The notes: generated by a model not told the origin, from the sequence alone. A DNA stretch of 10,063 nt from CAYVUV01 sp964455095 (GCA_964455095.1 CAYVUV010000418.1:1-10063), one strand, 5' to 3'. Positions 1-6,877 are shown, numbered from the stretch's first letter. Numbers and translations: made by a program.

Positions 1-183
1 CACCGCAACCGGCTGGCGCTCGACGATCACCACGCGCGCCGCCTGCTGCTGTTCCGCCGGCACCATGTCCATGTTGTTGGTGAAGTGCCGGTTGCCCACG
101 TCGTCGCGCCACTCGTAGATCTCGCCCCGTGCCACCGCCGCACAGAACAGCAGCACCACTGCCGACCAACCACTCTGGGTCAT
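1..183 (-). CDS. DUF4124-type exported protein, N-terminal fragment
   Basis: Only the first 61 codons are inside the window; the gene continues past the left edge. The N-terminus has a hydrophobic stretch (about residues 8-18, AVVLLFCAAVA) that looks like a signal peptide ending near ARG-E, although its n-region lacks the usual positive charge. From residue 21 the sequence reads EIYEWRDDVGNRHFTNN, which matches the usual start of DUF4124 domains (Y-x-W-x-D-x-x-G-x-x-H-F-[ST]). These are small periplasmic or envelope domains of unknown biochemical role. The reading frame stays open to position 1. The Shine-Dalgarno before the ATG at 183 is weak. It is divergent from the hydrolase that starts at 294, with 110 bp between the two starts. 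The domain call is by pattern; the full architecture is not visible. Confidence 0.75.
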   Translation of the reverse strand, partial: MTQSGWSAVVLLFCAAVARGEIYEWRDDVGNRHFTNNMDMVPAEQQQAARVVIVERQPVAV

Positions 184-293
184 GCCTGATTCTACGCAGG
201 GTATGCAGCCGTAGCAACTCGCCTTCGCGCGTTGCACCCTCCACCGTTGAGGTGGCAGAGTGGTGGCTTCGATTCGGCACAAGGGAGGCTCCC

Positions 294-1577
294 ATGTCGT
301 GGTTGTTCCTGCTCATCAGCGTGGTCGGCGCCGGGCTGACCTACAACGTCTATCGGCCCGCCTATTCACCGCCGCGCCGCGCCGCGGTGAGCTTCTTCGC
401 CGGCTGGTTGACCCTCGAGTTGGCCTTGCATCAAATTGCCTTTCAGGCGGTGGTGACGGCGCTGTTCATCAGCGCCGGGGTCCTGCACCGCTGGCCCGGC
501 GTGCTCGGCCTGCTCATCACCCTCGCCTCCTGGGCGGCCCTGGGCCTGCGCTACTGGCGCGGCAGTGACTCGGCCCCCGTCGTTGAACGGGCGCTCGCTG
601 ACGGGTTGGGGCCCGAATACCGCTCGACGATCCTCCCCGCTATGTGCGAGCGCTTCCCGGCCGGCGTCGCGTGGCGCGAGGTCGTGCAGCCGTTCCCCAT
701 CCGCGATCCCGATGTCGAGCGCATTCGCGACATTCGCTATGCGCGCGTCAACGGCCTCAACCTCAAGCTCGACGTCTATCGCAACCGCTCCGGCGCCGTC
801 GGTTGCCCGACGCTGCTGCAAATCCACGGTGGCGCCTGGATTCTCGGCAGCAAGAACGAGCAGGGCCTGCCCCTCATGCACCACCTCGCCGCACGCGGTT
901 GGGTGTGCGTCAGCGCCGACTACCGCTTGAGCCCGCACGCCACCTTTCCCGACTTCCTCGTCGACTTGAAGCGCGCCATCCAGTGGATCCGCGAGCACGG
1001 TCGCGAGTACGGCGCCAACCCCGATTTCCTCGCCGTCACCGGCGGGTCGGCTGGCGGCCATCTCGCGGCCCTCGTCGGCCTGACCGCCAACGATCCTGCC
1101 TACCAGCCCGGGTTCGAGCAGGTCGACACCTCGGTGCAGGCCTGCGTCCCCTTCTACGGCGTCTACGATTTTACCGACCGCCACGGCTTCTGGCCCCACC
1201 AGGGCCTCACCGAGCTGCTCGAACAGAAGATCATGAAGGGATCGATCGCGGAGATCCCCGACCGCTACGAGGAGGCCTCGCCACTCGGTCGCATCCGCCC
1301 CGATGCGCCGCCGTTCTTCATCATCCACGGCGCATTGGACACGCTGGTACCCGTCGGCGAGGCGCGCAAGTTCGCCGAAACGCTGCGTCGCACCAGCCGC
1401 AACCCGGTCGTCTACGCCGAGATCCCGGGCGCCCAGCACGCCTTCGAGCTCTTTCCCTCCCTGCGCAGCATACACGTCACGCACGGGGTCGAGCGCTTTC
1501 TCGCCTCGATCTACTGCCGCGAGCTGGCGCAGCGCGCCGATGCCGAGAACGGCTCGGCCGACCGTGCCGCGAGCTAG
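294..1577 (+). CDS. Membrane-anchored alpha/beta hydrolase (HSL/esterase type)
   Basis: A 427-residue protein of the alpha/beta hydrolase_3 (hormone-sensitive-lipase-like) group, expected to hydrolyse carboxylic esters; the substrate is unknown. The oxyanion motif is HGGAW (residues 178-182), a variant of HGGG. The nucleophile elbow is GGSAGG with Ser252, and the likely acid and base are Asp349 (HGALD) and His382 (GAQHAF), so the triad looks complete. Before the catalytic domain lie about 90 residues with hydrophobic segments near 3-16, 34-62 and 69-85, predicting two or three membrane passes and an anchored enzyme. I chose the ATG at 294 because GGGAGG sits 5-6 bases upstream; the frame is open back to 129, but that part lies antisense to the DUF4124 gene. 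It ends next to a GC-rich stem-loop. Confidence 0.88.
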   Translation: MSWLFLLISVVGAGLTYNVYRPAYSPPRRAAVSFFAGWLTLELALHQIAFQAVVTALFISAGVLHRWPGVLGLLITLASWAALGLRYWRGSDSAPVVERALADGLGPEYRSTILPAMCERFPAGVAWREVVQPFPIRDPDVERIRDIRYARVNGLNLKLDVYRNRSGAVGCPTLLQIHGGAWILGSKNEQGLPLMHHLAARGWVCVSADYRLSPHATFPDFLVDLKRAIQWIREHGREYGANPDFLAVTGGSAGGHLAALVGLTANDPAYQPGFEQVDTSVQACVPFYGVYDFTDRHGFWPHQGLTELLEQKIMKGSIAEIPDRYEEASPLGRIRPDAPPFFIIHGALDTLVPVGEARKFAETLRRTSRNPVVYAEIPGAQHAFELFPSLRSIHVTHGVERFLASIYCRELAQRADAENGSADRAAS

Positions 1578-1587
1578 GCTGCGATCA

Positions 1588-1623
1588 GCGCGGCGCGCCC
1601 GCCACAGGCCGGGCGCGCCGCGC
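1588..1623. terminator. GC-rich stem-loop between convergent genes
   Basis: A perfect 14-bp inverted repeat (left arm 1588-1601, right arm 1610-1623) with an 8-base loop fills most of the 48 bp between the hydrolase stop and the stop of the minus-strand gene. Its symmetry and position suggest a bidirectional transcription terminator. There is no T-run on either side, so efficiency as a classical intrinsic terminator is uncertain; it could instead block exonucleases or act with Rho. Confidence 0.55.
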
Positions 1624-1625
1624 GC

Positions 1626-1901
1626 TCACTCCCCCAGCATCGTCTCGCCCAGCTTCCAGAAGAACCACAACGCCCAGGTCACGGCGCCGATCAGCAGCAG
1701 GCCGCCGGTATTAAACGGCTGCTGCTGGGGCAGCGGCTTTACCAACGGCCGTGCCACCACCTTCACGTCGCTGTCGACGGTCAGGACACGCCAATTGGTG
1801 AATCCTGCCTGTGTGAGCTTTTCGTCCAAGGCCTGCCGAACGGCCGCGGCGGTGTCGCCATCCAGGTCTTTGAGCTGTATCGTCGCGTGAAACTTCGGCA
1901 T
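1626..1901 (-). CDS. Small protein with C-terminal membrane anchor, unknown function
   Basis: A 91-residue protein I do not recognise. It begins MPKFHATIQLKDLDGDTAAA, with a soluble N-terminal domain of alternating strand and helix character (about residues 3-50). A proline/glutamine linker (about 52-63) follows, then one strongly hydrophobic segment at 66-85 rich in Leu, Trp and Phe, and only six residues after it, so it looks tail-anchored in the membrane. The N-terminal part resembles small two-layer sandwich folds, but I name no family. The ATG at 1901 has GAGG five bases upstream. The frame also extends to a start at 1979, less likely because that part looks like linker sequence. It is convergent with the hydrolase and divergent from the CBS gene at 2139. 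Function is unknown. Confidence 0.7.
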   Translation of the reverse strand: MPKFHATIQLKDLDGDTAAAVRQALDEKLTQAGFTNWRVLTVDSDVKVVARPLVKPLPQQQPFNTGGLLLIGAVTWALWFFWKLGETMLGE

Positions 1902-2020
1902 CCGATCCTCGGCTTTCTCCTTGCCGGAAATCCCGGTCATCTGGGCGTTTTCGCCTGGCCCCCGCGTCTGGCACGCCACCCCGGCGCGCGATACGATCGC
2001 TGGCGTTCCGCCGTTTCGAG

Positions 2021-2051
2021 TTCAATCTAGGAAGGCGTTCCTGGATTTGAA
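2021..2051. promoter_or_regulatory. Inverted repeat in divergent promoter region
   Basis: The arms 2021-2033 and 2038-2051 pair over 13 positions with one bulged base (2048) and one G-T pair, leaving a 4-base GGCG loop. It lies in the 237 bp between the minus-strand start at 1901 and the CBS start at 2139, so it could be an operator shared by both genes or a leader hairpin of the CBS transcript. It is AT-richer than its surroundings. No clear -10/-35 pair is visible nearby. Confidence 0.4.
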
Positions 2052-2138
2052 AGCGAAAGTATCGAATACCGGCCCGGCCGAGTCGGCCGCAGCCGGGCAC
2101 CGAGCTTGCTCGACGCGAACCAGTGGAGGGCACCGAAA

Positions 2139-2738
2139 ATGTTGGTCCGCGATCACATGGCGCGCAAGGTGGTGACGACCGATCCCCAGCGCTCGGTCGC
2201 CGATGCGCGCGCCCTGCTCAAGCGTCATCGCATTCGCCAGGTGCCCGTCGTGCGGGGCGGGCGCCTGGTCGGCATCGTCACGGACCGCGACCTGCGGTCG
2301 GCGGCCGTGACCAAACCGGTGGCCGAAGTGATGACCGCGAGGCCCTTCACGCTGGCACCCGACGCCTCGGTCGATGAAGCCGCACGGCTCCTGCGTACGT
2401 ACAAGATCGGGGCGCTGCCGGTGGTGGACGGAAACGAGTTGGTCGGCCTCATCACGGCCGCCGATATTCTCGATGCCTTCGTGCAACTCACCGGTGTCGC
2501 CGAGCCGACGTACCGCATCGCGCTGGGAGTCAAGCGCAGCAAGACGGACATCGCCCGTGTGCGCGCCATCGTCGAGCGCCTCAACGGCGAGTTGAAGTGG
2601 CTGCACTACGACGGCGAACAGCGGCCGCCGCAAATTCATCTGCGCCTGAAAGTGCGGCGCGTCGACGACGTCGTCACCGGGTTCGAGGCGGCCGGTTTCG
2701 ACGTGCTCAGCGTCGTGGCCCCGGCGCGCAAGCGGTGA
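2139..2738 (+). CDS. CBS-CBS-ACT domain protein, AcuB-like
   Basis: A 199-residue cytoplasmic protein with two CBS domains in tandem (about residues 3-57 and 61-115) and a C-terminal ACT-like region (about 124-195). The CBS repeats carry the usual signatures: VPVV then GIVTDRD (45-51) in the first, LPVVDG then GLITAAD (103-109) in the second. Tandem CBS pairs bind adenine nucleotides such as AMP, ATP or SAM and switch partner activity; CBS-CBS-ACT is the layout of AcuB, linked in Bacillus to acetoin/acetate metabolism, but the role here is not shown. The ATG at 2139 has GGAGGG eight bases upstream; a TTG at 2106 is a weaker alternative. The next gene starts 31 bp after its stop, so they probably form an operon and the sensor may act on that kinase. 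Confidence 0.88.
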   Translation: MLVRDHMARKVVTTDPQRSVADARALLKRHRIRQVPVVRGGRLVGIVTDRDLRSAAVTKPVAEVMTARPFTLAPDASVDEAARLLRTYKIGALPVVDGNELVGLITAADILDAFVQLTGVAEPTYRIALGVKRSKTDIARVRAIVERLNGELKWLHYDGEQRPPQIHLRLKVRRVDDVVTGFEAAGFDVLSVVAPARKR

Positions 2739-2769
2739 GCACGACGACACCGGGCCGCGGACCGCAGCG

Positions 2770-4338
2770 ATGAGCTTGCCGCCGTTTATCGAGGCGCTGC
2801 TCGACCCGCGCTGCCACCCGCACCAGCCGGCGGCGGTGACGCTGGTGCAGACACATATCTCGTTTGTCCTGCTCGCCGGGTCGGAAGTCTACAAGATCAA
2901 GAAGCCGGCGCGCTTCTCGTTCCTCGATTTCTCCACGCTCGAGCAACGGCACCACTTCTGTCGCGAGGAAGTGCGCTTGAATCGCCGCCTGGCGCCGGGT
3001 GTGTACCTGGGCGTGCTGTCGATCTGTCCCGACGCGGGCCGCTATCGCCTCGGCGCCGAGGACGATCCCGCCGCGGTCGAATACGCCGTGCACATGCGCC
3101 ATCTGCCGCAGGACCGCATCCTGACCGCGCTGCTCGAACGCGGCGCCGTCACGCCCCCGATGATTGATGCAGTGGCCGAGCTGCTGGTCGATTTCCACCG
3201 CCGCGCCGCGTGCGGGCCGCAGGTGCAGGCGGCGGGCGATCCGGCCGCCATCGCCGCCGTGCTGGCCGACAACTACGCGGCCGTGCGGCCGTTTCGCGAT
3301 CGGATCATCAGCGCCGCCGACGACGACGCGATCCAGGCGTTCTGCCGGGCGGCCCTCGAACGGCTGGCGCCACTGCTGCGCCGCCGCCAGGCCGAGCAGC
3401 GCATTCGGGATTGTCACGGCGACCTCCACGCCGAGCACGTCTGCTTCACCGACCCACCGGTCATCTTCGACTGCATCGAGTTTACCGAGCGCTTCCGCTA
3501 CTGCGACGTCGCGGCGGAGATCGCCTTCCTCGCCATGGACCTTGTCTATCGGGGCGCTCCCGACCTGGCGGCGCAGCTGGTGGGGCGCTATGCGGCGCTG
3601 GCCGGCGACCCCGAGTTGCCGCGCCTCATCCCGTTCTACGCCTGCTACCGCGCCTACGTGCGCGGCATGGTCGACGCGCTGACGAGCGACGAGCCCGAGG
3701 TCGCCGCAGCGGTCCGCGCCGCGGCGGACGCGGGCGCGCGGCGGCACTTCGCGCTCGCCTACCGCTATACGTGGGCCGACTCGCCTTGCCTGGTCGTGGT
3801 CGCCGGACTGAGCGGCAGCGGCAAGAGCGGGATTGCCACCGCGCTCGCGGCGCGCACCGGATTTGTCCACCTCAACTCCGACGTCGTGCGCAAACAGCTC
3901 GCCGGCTTGCCGCCCGACGCACGGCCCGGTGAGGCGATCTACAGCGCCGCGCACAGTGAGCGCACCTATACGGCACTGATCGAGGGCGCCCGAGAGGCTC
4001 TCGCCGGCGGACGGGGCGTCATCCTCGACGCGACGTTCCAGCTCCGCAAGGGGCGCGACGCGGCGCGCGCACTCGCGGCCCAATGCGGCATCCCGGTCTT
4101 GATCGTGGAGTGCACATGCGGGCCGGACGAGGTGCGCCGGCGCCTCGCGGCACGGCAGGCCAGCGGGACCAACCCGTCAGACGCTGACTGGCAGGTGTAC
4201 CTCCAGCAACGCGACCGTTACCAGGCTTTCGCTCCGGATGAGCAGGAGACGCGCCTCGCCCTCGACACTAGCGGACCGGTCGACGACGCGGTGGCCCGCG
4301 TTGAGCTCGCATTGCGCGCCCGCGCCTCGGCCACTTGA
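2770..4338 (+). CDS. Aminoglycoside-phosphotransferase-like / P-loop kinase fusion
   Basis: A 522-residue protein made of two kinase-like modules. The N-terminal part (about residues 1-320) has the APH/choline-kinase fold signature: a VYKIKKP lysine strand (40-46), the catalytic loop HGDLH (216-220, Asp218) and IFDCIEF with the metal-binding Asp234. The C-terminal part (about 340-522) is a P-loop kinase of the AAA_33/zeta-toxin-like group with Walker A GLSGSGKS (346-353), followed by LNSDVVRK and GVILDATF. This COG2187-COG0645 fusion is widespread and usually labelled bifunctional aminoglycoside phosphotransferase/ATP-binding protein; its real substrate is unknown and drug resistance should not be assumed. 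The Shine-Dalgarno before the ATG at 2770 is weak, consistent with translation coupled to the upstream CBS gene. Both active sites look intact. Confidence 0.9.
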   Translation: MSLPPFIEALLDPRCHPHQPAAVTLVQTHISFVLLAGSEVYKIKKPARFSFLDFSTLEQRHHFCREEVRLNRRLAPGVYLGVLSICPDAGRYRLGAEDDPAAVEYAVHMRHLPQDRILTALLERGAVTPPMIDAVAELLVDFHRRAACGPQVQAAGDPAAIAAVLADNYAAVRPFRDRIISAADDDAIQAFCRAALERLAPLLRRRQAEQRIRDCHGDLHAEHVCFTDPPVIFDCIEFTERFRYCDVAAEIAFLAMDLVYRGAPDLAAQLVGRYAALAGDPELPRLIPFYACYRAYVRGMVDALTSDEPEVAAAVRAAADAGARRHFALAYRYTWADSPCLVVVAGLSGSGKSGIATALAARTGFVHLNSDVVRKQLAGLPPDARPGEAIYSAAHSERTYTALIEGAREALAGGRGVILDATFQLRKGRDAARALAAQCGIPVLIVECTCGPDEVRRRLAARQASGTNPSDADWQVYLQQRDRYQAFAPDEQETRLALDTSGPVDDAVARVELALRARASAT

Positions 4339-4501
4339 CCTGATCGGTCGGCTTCTGGGGGGCCGGGGCGATTGGCAAAAGCGCGAACTGCGCGCGATCC
4401 GGTTACATTCGGTGGGAAACTGCTCGATCCCGGCCGCCAGAGCGGATCAGCCGGTATGTTTCGTGGGGTATGCGAAGAGAGTAGGAAACAGAGTAGATGA
4501 C

Positions 4502-4537
4502 GCTCGATCGGACACAGTCACTGCGGCGCGATCGAGC
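4502..4537. terminator. 9-bp inverted repeat downstream of two genes
   Basis: Arms 4502-4510 and 4529-4537 are perfect reverse complements with an 18-base loop. It lies just beyond the stop of the minus-strand ORF (4553) and also downstream of the plus-strand kinase gene (4338), so it could end either transcript. The large loop and lack of a T-run make this weak. The rest of 4339-4552 holds no gene I can support. Confidence 0.25.
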
Positions 4538-4552
4538 AATCCGATTGGCGAT

Positions 4553-4762
4553 TCAGGCCCGGCCTTCCGGGGCAACATTCAAGTTCACCAACGCGAAGAA
4601 GAGCTCGTCCAGCGAGTCGTAGCGAAGCCCTTTGGGGGTCTCCGGCGTGAGATCGACTGGGTCCATACTCCATCCCGAAAACTCGTCGCCGTATACGGGA
4701 AACACTTCGAGTCCTACCTTGAGGAGCTTGGTACTTACCGGCTGCAGCTTAGTCTGAATCAT
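4553..4762 (-). CDS. Small orphan protein, unknown function
   Basis: A 69-residue ORF I do not recognise. It starts at the ATG at 4762 with AAGGGGA about seven bases upstream, a credible ribosome site. The product begins MIQTKLQPVSTKLLKVGLEV and then has aromatic/acidic sequence (FPVYGDEFSGW) and a C-terminal helix-like stretch (YDSLDELFFALVNLNV). Composition is balanced, unlike the Arg/Ala/Pro-rich shadow frames nearby, and no other frame here gives a plausible protein. The plus-strand frame through the same bases begins inside the preceding kinase gene and has no ribosome site of its own. Codon use is less GC3-biased than in neighbouring genes, so it may be recently acquired or an orphan. 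There is no signal peptide, membrane segment or cysteine motif. It could be a chance ORF. Confidence 0.5.
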   Translation of the reverse strand: MIQTKLQPVSTKLLKVGLEVFPVYGDEFSGWSMDPVDLTPETPKGLRYDSLDELFFALVNLNVAPEGRA

Positions 4763-5027
4763 GTGTCCGTCCCCTTTCGCTGACCAAGTGAGTGAGCAGA
4801 ATGCATGCCACCGTCCGGGCGCGGACCCGAAAGGCCCACCTGGCTTGGGCCCCGCGCCCGCCGAGTGTCACCAATTGGGTCACCTGGGGAACCTCGGCTG
4901 GTTTGTGACATTCGGCCGCCGCCAGCGAGGCCGGGGCGCCGGGTTGGCCTTGTCGGGCGGCGAACCGGCGTTGAATTCAGGCCGGAGACGGGCTAACGGC
5001 AGCTGCGCGGCACAAGAAAGGAACGCA

Positions 5028-5312
5028 ATGGACCTCGAAATCCAGGCTCAACACACGGAAGTCCACCCGCGGTGGCGGGAGATGATCGACAAGCACATCG
5101 CCAAACTCACGGGGCTGGGTAACAACTTCCTGCGCATGCACATCACCATGGTGCACAGCACGCATCACCAACGCGGTGACGAAGAAGTGCGGATCCTGGC
5201 CACCTTGCCCGGTCGCACCCTGCGGGTTCAGAAGAGCAAGGCGGATATGGGCGACGCCATTCACGCTGCCTTTGCCGCCCTCCAGAGGGAGCTCGAGCAC
5301 CAGGCCGAGTGA
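5028..5312 (+). CDS. hpf: Ribosome hibernation promoting factor (HPF/RaiA family, short)
   Basis: A 94-residue protein of the S30AE/sigma-54-modulation family. It begins MDLEIQAQHTEVHPRWREMI, the usual first strand and helix, continues with the strands around MHITMVHST and EVRILATLPGRTLRV, and ends with the helix MGDAIHAAFAALQRELE: the beta-alpha-beta-beta-beta-alpha order of this fold. These proteins bind the 30S decoding channel and silence ribosomes in stationary phase or starvation. The length fits the short form without the C-terminal dimerisation domain of long HPF. The ATG at 5028 is preceded by AAAGGA; the frame is open back to 4761, but upstream residues do not belong to the family. 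It converges with the sigma factor gene, 55 bp away. It could equally be named raiA; the symbol is approximate. Confidence 0.85.
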   Translation: MDLEIQAQHTEVHPRWREMIDKHIAKLTGLGNNFLRMHITMVHSTHHQRGDEEVRILATLPGRTLRVQKSKADMGDAIHAAFAALQRELEHQAE

Positions 5313-5337
5313 AGTCGCGCGGGTGCGGGGGAGGTCG

Positions 5338-5361
5338 CCCGGCGGGCGTTAGCCCGCCGGG
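5338..5361. terminator. 10-bp perfect stem-loop between hpf and sigma gene
   Basis: CCCGGCGGGC (5338-5347) and its exact complement (5352-5361) enclose a GTTA tetraloop, in the 55 bp between two convergent stops. This is a strong candidate for a bidirectional terminator, although neither strand has a T-tract after the stem. Confidence 0.6.
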
Positions 5362-5367
5362 TCCAGA

Positions 5368-6534
5368 TCAATGCAGGGCGTCCGAGAGGCCCTGATCGGC
5401 GCAGATCGTACGCATCTGCTTCAAGGCGCGGGCCTCGAGTTGGCGGATACGTTCACGGCTGACGCCGAAGCGCTGGCCGATCTCCTCGAGCGTGTAGACC
5501 TGGCTGCCGTTGAGGCCGAATCGCAACCGCAGGATCTGCGCCTCGCGATCGGGCAACTCCTCGACTGCCGAGGACAGACGCTCGCTCATGTCGGCTTCCA
5601 GCAGCGCCCCTTCCGGGTCGGCCGAGGCGTCGGCGGGAATGGTGTCGCCCAGCGTGCGGTCGTCACCTTCTCCGAGCGGCGCGGTCAGCGACAGGCACTG
5701 GAACGATTGCGCCATGGCGGCCATGCGCTCGGGTGACAGTCCGTGCTCTTCCGCGACGGCTTCCGGGTCGTTCTCGCCTTCAGCCACCCAAGCCGTGCGG
5801 CCGAGCTTGCGGCGCAGCTGATTCCAGTGCACCGGGGTCCGAATCATCGCCCCTTGGCAATCGGCGGCGCGCGAGATCTGCTGCCAGATCCACCACACCG
5901 CGTAGGTGCTGAACTTGATGCCGCGGGTCGGCTCGTACTTTTCGACCGCGCGCATCAGTCCGAGCACGCCTTCCTGCACCAGGTCGAGGTACGACAAGGT
6001 CGGGTGGCGATACCGGCGCGCCAGGGTCATGACGAGGCGAATGTTCGCCGTCATCATCTGGTCGCGCAGCGTGCGGTAAGCTGCCAGCTCACGCTCCAGG
6101 TCGACGACGAACTTGCTCATCGTCTTCCAACCGCGGCTCCGGCGCGACATGGCGCGGAGCTCCTGGCGGGCGCGCGTGAGAACCGTGAGCGCCTCGCGCT
6201 CGCGGAAGTCCTCCTCCGGGTACACCACACCGCGGCCCAGATCGTCGAGTGCCCGGGCGACCAGCCGCGCGCGGCCACGCAGCAACTTGCGCACGCGCTC
6301 GCGGCGCGTGGCGATCTCGCGTCCGAGGCTCTCCTCGGCCTCACGGGTCAACAGGTCGACCTGTGCGACATCGGAAAAGAACACGCTGACCAGGTCGCGC
6401 GGCCCTTCCGCGGCGCGAGCGCGGTCGGCGGCTGCCTCGGCCTCGTCCACATCGTCTTCCAGGCTCTCGGGAGCGATCATCTCCACACCGCTGTCGAGGG
6501 GAAATTCGTCAATAGCTTCTGCTGCGCTTCTCAT
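5368..6534 (-). CDS. Sigma-70 family RNA polymerase sigma factor (group 1/2, RpoD/RpoS-like)
   Basis: A 388-residue sigma factor that directs RNA polymerase to promoters. Region 1.2 lies around 46-85, region 2 around 155-238 (NIRLVMTLARRY, DLVQEGVLGLMRAVEKY, GIKFSTYAVWW), region 3 around 240-315 and region 4 around 318-378, with the helix-turn-helix LEEIGQRFGVSRERIRQLEARAL (349-371). The acidic N-terminus (1-45) is too short for a full region 1.1, so a stress-type group 2 factor is more likely than the housekeeping one. Region 2.4 deviates: WWIWQQISRAADCQ has Trp217 where E. coli RpoD has Arg436 and Ser221 where it has Thr440, while Gln218 is kept. The ATG at 6534 has only GGAAG about 12 bases upstream, next to a small hairpin. 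The divergent neighbour is the zinc-finger gene. Confidence 0.92.
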   Translation of the reverse strand: MRSAAEAIDEFPLDSGVEMIAPESLEDDVDEAEAAADRARAAEGPRDLVSVFFSDVAQVDLLTREAEESLGREIATRRERVRKLLRGRARLVARALDDLGRGVVYPEEDFREREALTVLTRARQELRAMSRRSRGWKTMSKFVVDLERELAAYRTLRDQMMTANIRLVMTLARRYRHPTLSYLDLVQEGVLGLMRAVEKYEPTRGIKFSTYAVWWIWQQISRAADCQGAMIRTPVHWNQLRRKLGRTAWVAEGENDPEAVAEEHGLSPERMAAMAQSFQCLSLTAPLGEGDDRTLGDTIPADASADPEGALLEADMSERLSSAVEELPDREAQILRLRFGLNGSQVYTLEEIGQRFGVSRERIRQLEARALKQMRTICADQGLSDALH

Positions 6535-6551
6535 GGTTTTGTGCGACTTCC

Positions 6552-6566
6552 AGCTCCGGGGGAGCT
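6552..6566 (-). promoter_or_regulatory. Hairpin at the ribosome site of the sigma gene
   Basis: In the sigma mRNA AGCTCC-CCC-GGAGCT forms a 6-bp stem with a 3-base loop, 18 bases before the start codon. The right arm contains GGAG and is followed at once by GGAAG, the only Shine-Dalgarno-like bases here, so folding could limit translation. The structure is visible; the regulatory role is inference. Confidence 0.35.
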
Positions 6567-6668
6567 CGTTCTAAAGGATCAACCGTTTGACGGCATTGAA
6601 AAGGGAGAAATTCAAACGGGGGGCCAACGCGGCGCCGTAGATCGGATGCCGGGCGCGTTGATAGCCGC

Positions 6669-6697
6669 ATAACATCACGATAAGGTCCGGCTCGCAA
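6669..6697 (-). promoter_or_regulatory. Candidate promoter of the sigma gene
   Basis: On the minus strand TTGCGA (6692-6697) and TGTTAT (6669-6674) are separated by 17 bases, matching 4 of 6 positions of each sigma-70 box. It would give a leader of about 130 nt. The rest of the 381-bp gap 6535-6915 holds no supported gene; it has a tandem GGCGACGC (6774-6789) and the leader hairpin listed next. Confidence 0.3.
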
Positions 6698-6877
6698 TAG
6701 GGGGGGCCGTGCGGATTCACATGGGTGGAGAATTCGGCGGATCACCGTCAGGGGGCCCGGCAGGCTGAGCGCGGGCGACGCGGCGACGCCCAGCGCTGAC
6801 TTCTGCAGTGATTTGTGGCAACGTCCGCTCATAGAATCGACCTGCGCAATCGTCTCCAGCCGAGGTAGGTAGTTGCC

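Noticed and set aside
128..183. Lipobox-like LLFC in the DUF4124 leader
   Set aside because: The residue before Cys is Phe, which does not fit a lipoprotein signal; an ordinary signal peptide explains it better.
366..1484. Long minus-strand open frame
   Set aside because: It is antisense to the well-supported hydrolase and translates to low-complexity Ala/Gly/Arg sequence with no motif; an effect of high GC.
2707..4083. Long minus-strand open frame
   Set aside because: Antisense to the phosphotransferase/kinase fusion, Arg/Ala-rich, no motif or ribosome site.
2770..4338. Antibiotic resistance reading of the aminoglycoside-phosphotransferase domain
   Set aside because: The domain is a generic small-molecule kinase fold in a widespread fusion; nothing here indicates drug modification.
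4238..4783. Plus-strand open frame of 181 codons
   Set aside because: It begins inside the kinase gene in another frame, lacks a ribosome site, and reads as the shadow of the minus-strand orphan ORF.
5743..6672. Long plus-strand frame opposite the sigma gene
   Set aside because: Antisense shadow of a clear sigma-70 gene; no family features.
6774..6789. Tandem GGCGACGC repeat
   Set aside because: Two 8-base copies in GC-rich DNA are not enough to call a repeat element.
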